A stretch of DNA of 38,844 bases from assembly GCA_005281725.1 (NCBI GenBank), contig SSBO01000013.1:298939-337782 (forward strand), in the 5' to 3' direction. Under the pieces are notes generated by a model that saw only the letters and a program-made list of their open reading frames with translations, did no database searches and had not been told where the DNA came from. The position numbers and the translations under genes were made by a program. Below are positions 35,342-38,844 of the stretch, one piece after another (within the stretch, counting starts at the first letter, position 1; each line of letters opens with the position of its first letter). Source of the stretch: Wuchereria bancrofti. Taxonomy: Eukaryota > Nematoda > Chromadorea > Rhabditida > Onchocercidae.

Positions 35342-38300
35342 AGGATGCATGAATTTTGAATTTGAAATTAGGTTAAAAATTGCCAAATTTAAGTGAAAAT
35401 TATTTCAATTATTCATGTGAATAATTGTCATTTTCCATACTTTTTTTTACAAATTTCAATTTTCCACTAAAATATATGAAATGGCTTTGTGCTTCAAGTC
35501 ACATATCTCTCTGTTGTAATTATGTGAGAAAGATGGAAAAGTACACCTTCAGAATATGTGTAGAAAATAAATTTAAAAGTGCTACACCACTGACTTAGTC
35601 GTGCTTTGTTTTTTATTTTTGTTTTGTTTTATGTTAAATAAACAAGACAAAAGTTTTTTTGAATATTGTATATTCTAATTTGATTAAATAATTATGATTT
35701 AGCTATCGTATACAATTGAATTCAACTAGCATTAAATGAGCAATATTAAATTAAATATGCACTCACTTCCTCATCATAAACTATGACAGAAAATGAGAAG
35801 CGCTATGTGACAATGTAACAGATAATTTGGAGAAAGAATTCTTTTTTTCTTAAACAATTTTAAATGATTGGTCTCATTTTGCTTGATATTTTTTTTCAAG
35901 CACAATGAATTTTTCTGAATCCTTCGGAAAATTCGATTTAATCAGATTCATTTCATTTCAAGTAATGTAGTTTCAATAACATTGATAAATAGCAGATATT
36001 TTTGTTGTTATTTATCATATGAGAAAAAAAATTTGAATAATCAAATATGTTAAACAGCAACAATCATAATATGAAATATGTATACTAGCACATGCAGATA
36101 ACTAAATAAGACTTAAAGAGACAATAATTGGATTAATTTAGAATATAATTCATATTATTTTTCATTCAAAAATAATTGATTGAAAGTAATTAAATTAATC
36201 CATTTAACATTTAAATAAATGCTGGAAGGCAGTGAAAATTTAATTTAGTTATTCATTTCAACAATTTCTTCTTTTTTCTCTCATTTTTTGATAAAAAACT
36301 AATCAACTAAATCAACAAATGAATAATTGAAAGTATAATATCATGTCTGATTAATTGCGAGGATGATGCACACGCATACACACACACTCACACACATACA
36401 GACAAGATACACATACAACATAAACACACACATACATACAGGAAGGAATTCATATTATTTTTTTTTCACTAATATAACTATTGCTGATAGATCTGTTCCA
36501 TCATTATTGCATCGAAAAACAAATTTCATTTTTTCATTCTAATTTCTTGCGCTTTTTTTGAAATGTAGAATAAATTGTTCATTATTTGATGATAGTGAAT
36601 TGATTTTTTCTCGAAAACATTCTCATAATTTATTATCATTATGACCTGTTAGCTTCCAAGAACAGGTTATTATTATTTTTTTATCTAAATTAAATTTTAA
36701 CAATTAAATTTATTAATACGTCTTTGAGATTTTATAAATTTTAATTTCATAACTAAATTCGCTTCTTTTCTTTGCACAAAATACTTTTTATTAAATTAAA
36801 TTTGCTTTTTTTAACTTTTTCGAAATACTTTTTACTCCTCTATTATTTATTAGCTAAAATTGTCTAAAGTTTATAACTAAAATCATTATATATATATTTC
36901 AAAAAAGCATTCAATTTCTATTGAATTCCGATCAAATCATACTAAATTTACTAAAAGTTTTGCTTTTCTCTTTTTTTTGCAAAAGTGATTAGTCTCTAAA
37001 AAAANAGGATGCATGAATTTTGAATTTGAAATTAGGTTAAAAATTGCCAAATTTAAGTGAAAATTATTTCAATTATTCATGTGAATAATTGTCATTTTCC
37101 ATACTTTTTTTTACAAATTTCAATTTTCCACTAAAATATATGAAATGGCTTTGTGCTTCAAGTCACATATCTCTCTGTTGTAATTATGTGAGAAAGATGG
37201 AAAAGTACACCTTCAGAATATGTGTAGAAAATAAATTTAAAAGTGCTACACCACTGACTTAGTCGTGCTTTGTTTTTTATTTTTGTTTTGTTTTATGTTA
37301 AATAAACAAGACAAAAGTTTTTTTGAATATTGTATATTCTAATTTGATTAAATAATTATGATTTAGCTATCGTATACAATTGAATTCAACTAGCATTAAA
37401 TGAGCAATATTAAATTAAATATGCACTCACTTCCTCATCATAAACTATGACAGAAAATGAGAAGCGCTATGTGACAATGTAACAGATAATTTGGAGAAAG
37501 AATTCTTTTTTTCTTAAACAATTTTAAATGATTGGTCTCATTTTGCTTGATATTTTTTTTCAAGCACAATGAATTTTTCTGAATCCTTCGGAAAATTCGA
37601 TTTAATCAGATTCATTTCATTTCAAGTAATGTAGTTTCAATAACATTGATAAATAGCAGATATTTTTGTTGTTATTTATCATATGAGAAAAAAAATTTGA
37701 ATAATCAAATATGTTAAACAGCAACAATCATAATATGAAATATGTATACTAGCACATGCAGATAACTAAATAAGACTTAAAGAGACAATAATTGGATTAA
37801 TTTAGAATATAATTCATATTATTTTTCATTCAAAAATAATTGATTGAAAGTAATTAAATTAATCCATTTAACATTTAAATAAATGCTGGAAGGCAGTGAA
37901 AATTTAATTTAGTTATTCATTTCAACAATTTCTTCTTTTTTCTCTCATTTTTTGATAAAAAACTAATCAACTAAATCAACAAATGAATAATTGAAAGTAT
38001 AATATCATGTCTGATTAATTGCGAGGATGATGCACACGCATACACACACACTCACACACATACAGACAAGATACACATACAACATAAACACACACATACA
38101 TACAGGAAGGAATTCATATTATTTTTTTTTCACTAATATAACTATTGCTGATAGATCTGTTCCATCATTATTGCATCGAAAAACAAATTTCATTTTTTCA
38201 TTCTAATTTCTTGCGCTTTTTTTGAAATGTAGAATAAATTGTTCATTATTTGATGATAGTGAATTGATTTTTTCTCGAAAACATTCTCATAATTTATTAT

Positions 38301-38668
38301 CATTATGACCTGTTAGCTTCCAAGAACAGGTTATTATTATTTTTTTATCTAAATTAAATTTTAACAATTAAATTTATTAATACGTCTTTGAGATTTTATA
38401 AATTTTAATTTCATAACTAAATTCGCTTCTTTTCTTTGCACAAAATACTTTTTATTAAATTAAATTTGCTTTTTTTAACTTTTTCGAAATACTTTTTACT
38501 CCTCTATTATTTATTAGCTAAAATTGTCTAAAGTTTATAACTAAAATCATTATATATATATTTCAAAAAAGCATTCAATTTCTATTGAATTCCGATCAAA
38601 TCATACTAAATTTACTAAAAGTTTTGCTTTTCTCTTTTTTTTGCAAAAGTGATTAGTCTCTAAAAAAA
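35342..38668. repeat. 1663-bp unmerged overlap around N 37005
   Basis: 35342-37004 recurs at 37006-38668 (offset 1664). The boundary is an A run at both ends, and a further short duplication (about 23 bp) follows at 38646-38690. Confidence 0.9.
36369..36440. repeat. CA-rich microsatellite
   Basis: Interrupted CACA, CATA and ACAC units. The unmerged copy lies at 38033-38104. Confidence 0.8.
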
Positions 38669-38844
38669 TAAAGTGATTAGTCTCTAAAAAAAAAAAAAAA
38701 AACTCTAAAAAAATTTTTTTTAAATTGAATCAACTAAGAGAAAGTTTTAAAAATTTGATTGAAAATTACTTCAAATTTTAAAATTTGAAAATTAAAAATT
38801 TGATTGAGAATACGAACTATATGACTAAAAAAAAATTAAAAATA

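Larger units (their letters stand above)
29154..38844. other. Gene-free sequence upstream of 14-3-3
   Basis: After removing overlaps this is about 6 kb of AT-rich sequence without a recognisable exon, tRNA or rRNA gene. It holds the inverted repeat, the 20-bp minisatellite, a CA-rich microsatellite, and scattered short direct repeats such as an exact 18-mer at 30845-30862 and 32784-32801 (GCGGATGATTGCAAGGGA). The 14-3-3 promoter should lie at its low-coordinate side, but no core element is convincing. Confidence 0.5.

Overview
The window is nuclear DNA of a nematode, very AT-rich. It has many short introns with the worm-type TTTTCAG acceptor, an exact copy of the nematode SL1 spliced-leader sequence, and nematode-like protein-coding exons. 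The species cannot be fixed from the sequence; a clade III (spirurid or filarial type) worm is a guess. All recognised genes lie on the minus strand.

Layout from low to high coordinates: 1-2118 is gene-free AT-rich sequence. 2119-15007 holds a 24-exon gene for the 160 kDa cleavage and polyadenylation specificity factor (CPSF1/cpsf-1). Its protein alignment runs from N- to C-terminus, but the copy carries about ten single-base frameshifts, three in-frame stops, a GTG in place of the start codon and several broken splice sites, so it reads as a decayed copy. 15012-15530 holds an 84-bp tandem repeat, then a less AT-rich patch containing a plus-strand SL1 22-mer with no SL RNA gene around it. 15531-17779 has no gene I can support. 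17895 to about 23.3 kb is an unrecognised minus-strand gene whose last exons are clean. 23844-27963 is an intact 14-3-3 gene with two alternative versions of its fifth exon (164 nt each, same phase), which must be mutually exclusive. Sequence upstream of it (27964-38844) is gene-free apart from a second copy of the first two 14-3-3 exons at 28798-29153, and contains several minisatellites.

The window is heavily inflated by its assembly. Eight single N bases (2998, 8346, 9972, 20189, 28737, 31012, 33539, 37005) each join two pieces whose ends overlap and were not merged. Collapsing them would remove roughly 9.9 kb, leaving about 29 kb of unique sequence. Repeated exons next to an N should therefore not be read as gene duplications, except possibly the divergent 14-3-3 piece.

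Functionally, CPSF1 is the core 3'-end processing subunit that helps recognise the AAUAAA signal, and 14-3-3 proteins are phosphoserine/phosphothreonine-binding dimers. No pathway link between them is apparent. The three genes share strand order 14-3-3, unknown gene, cpsf-1.
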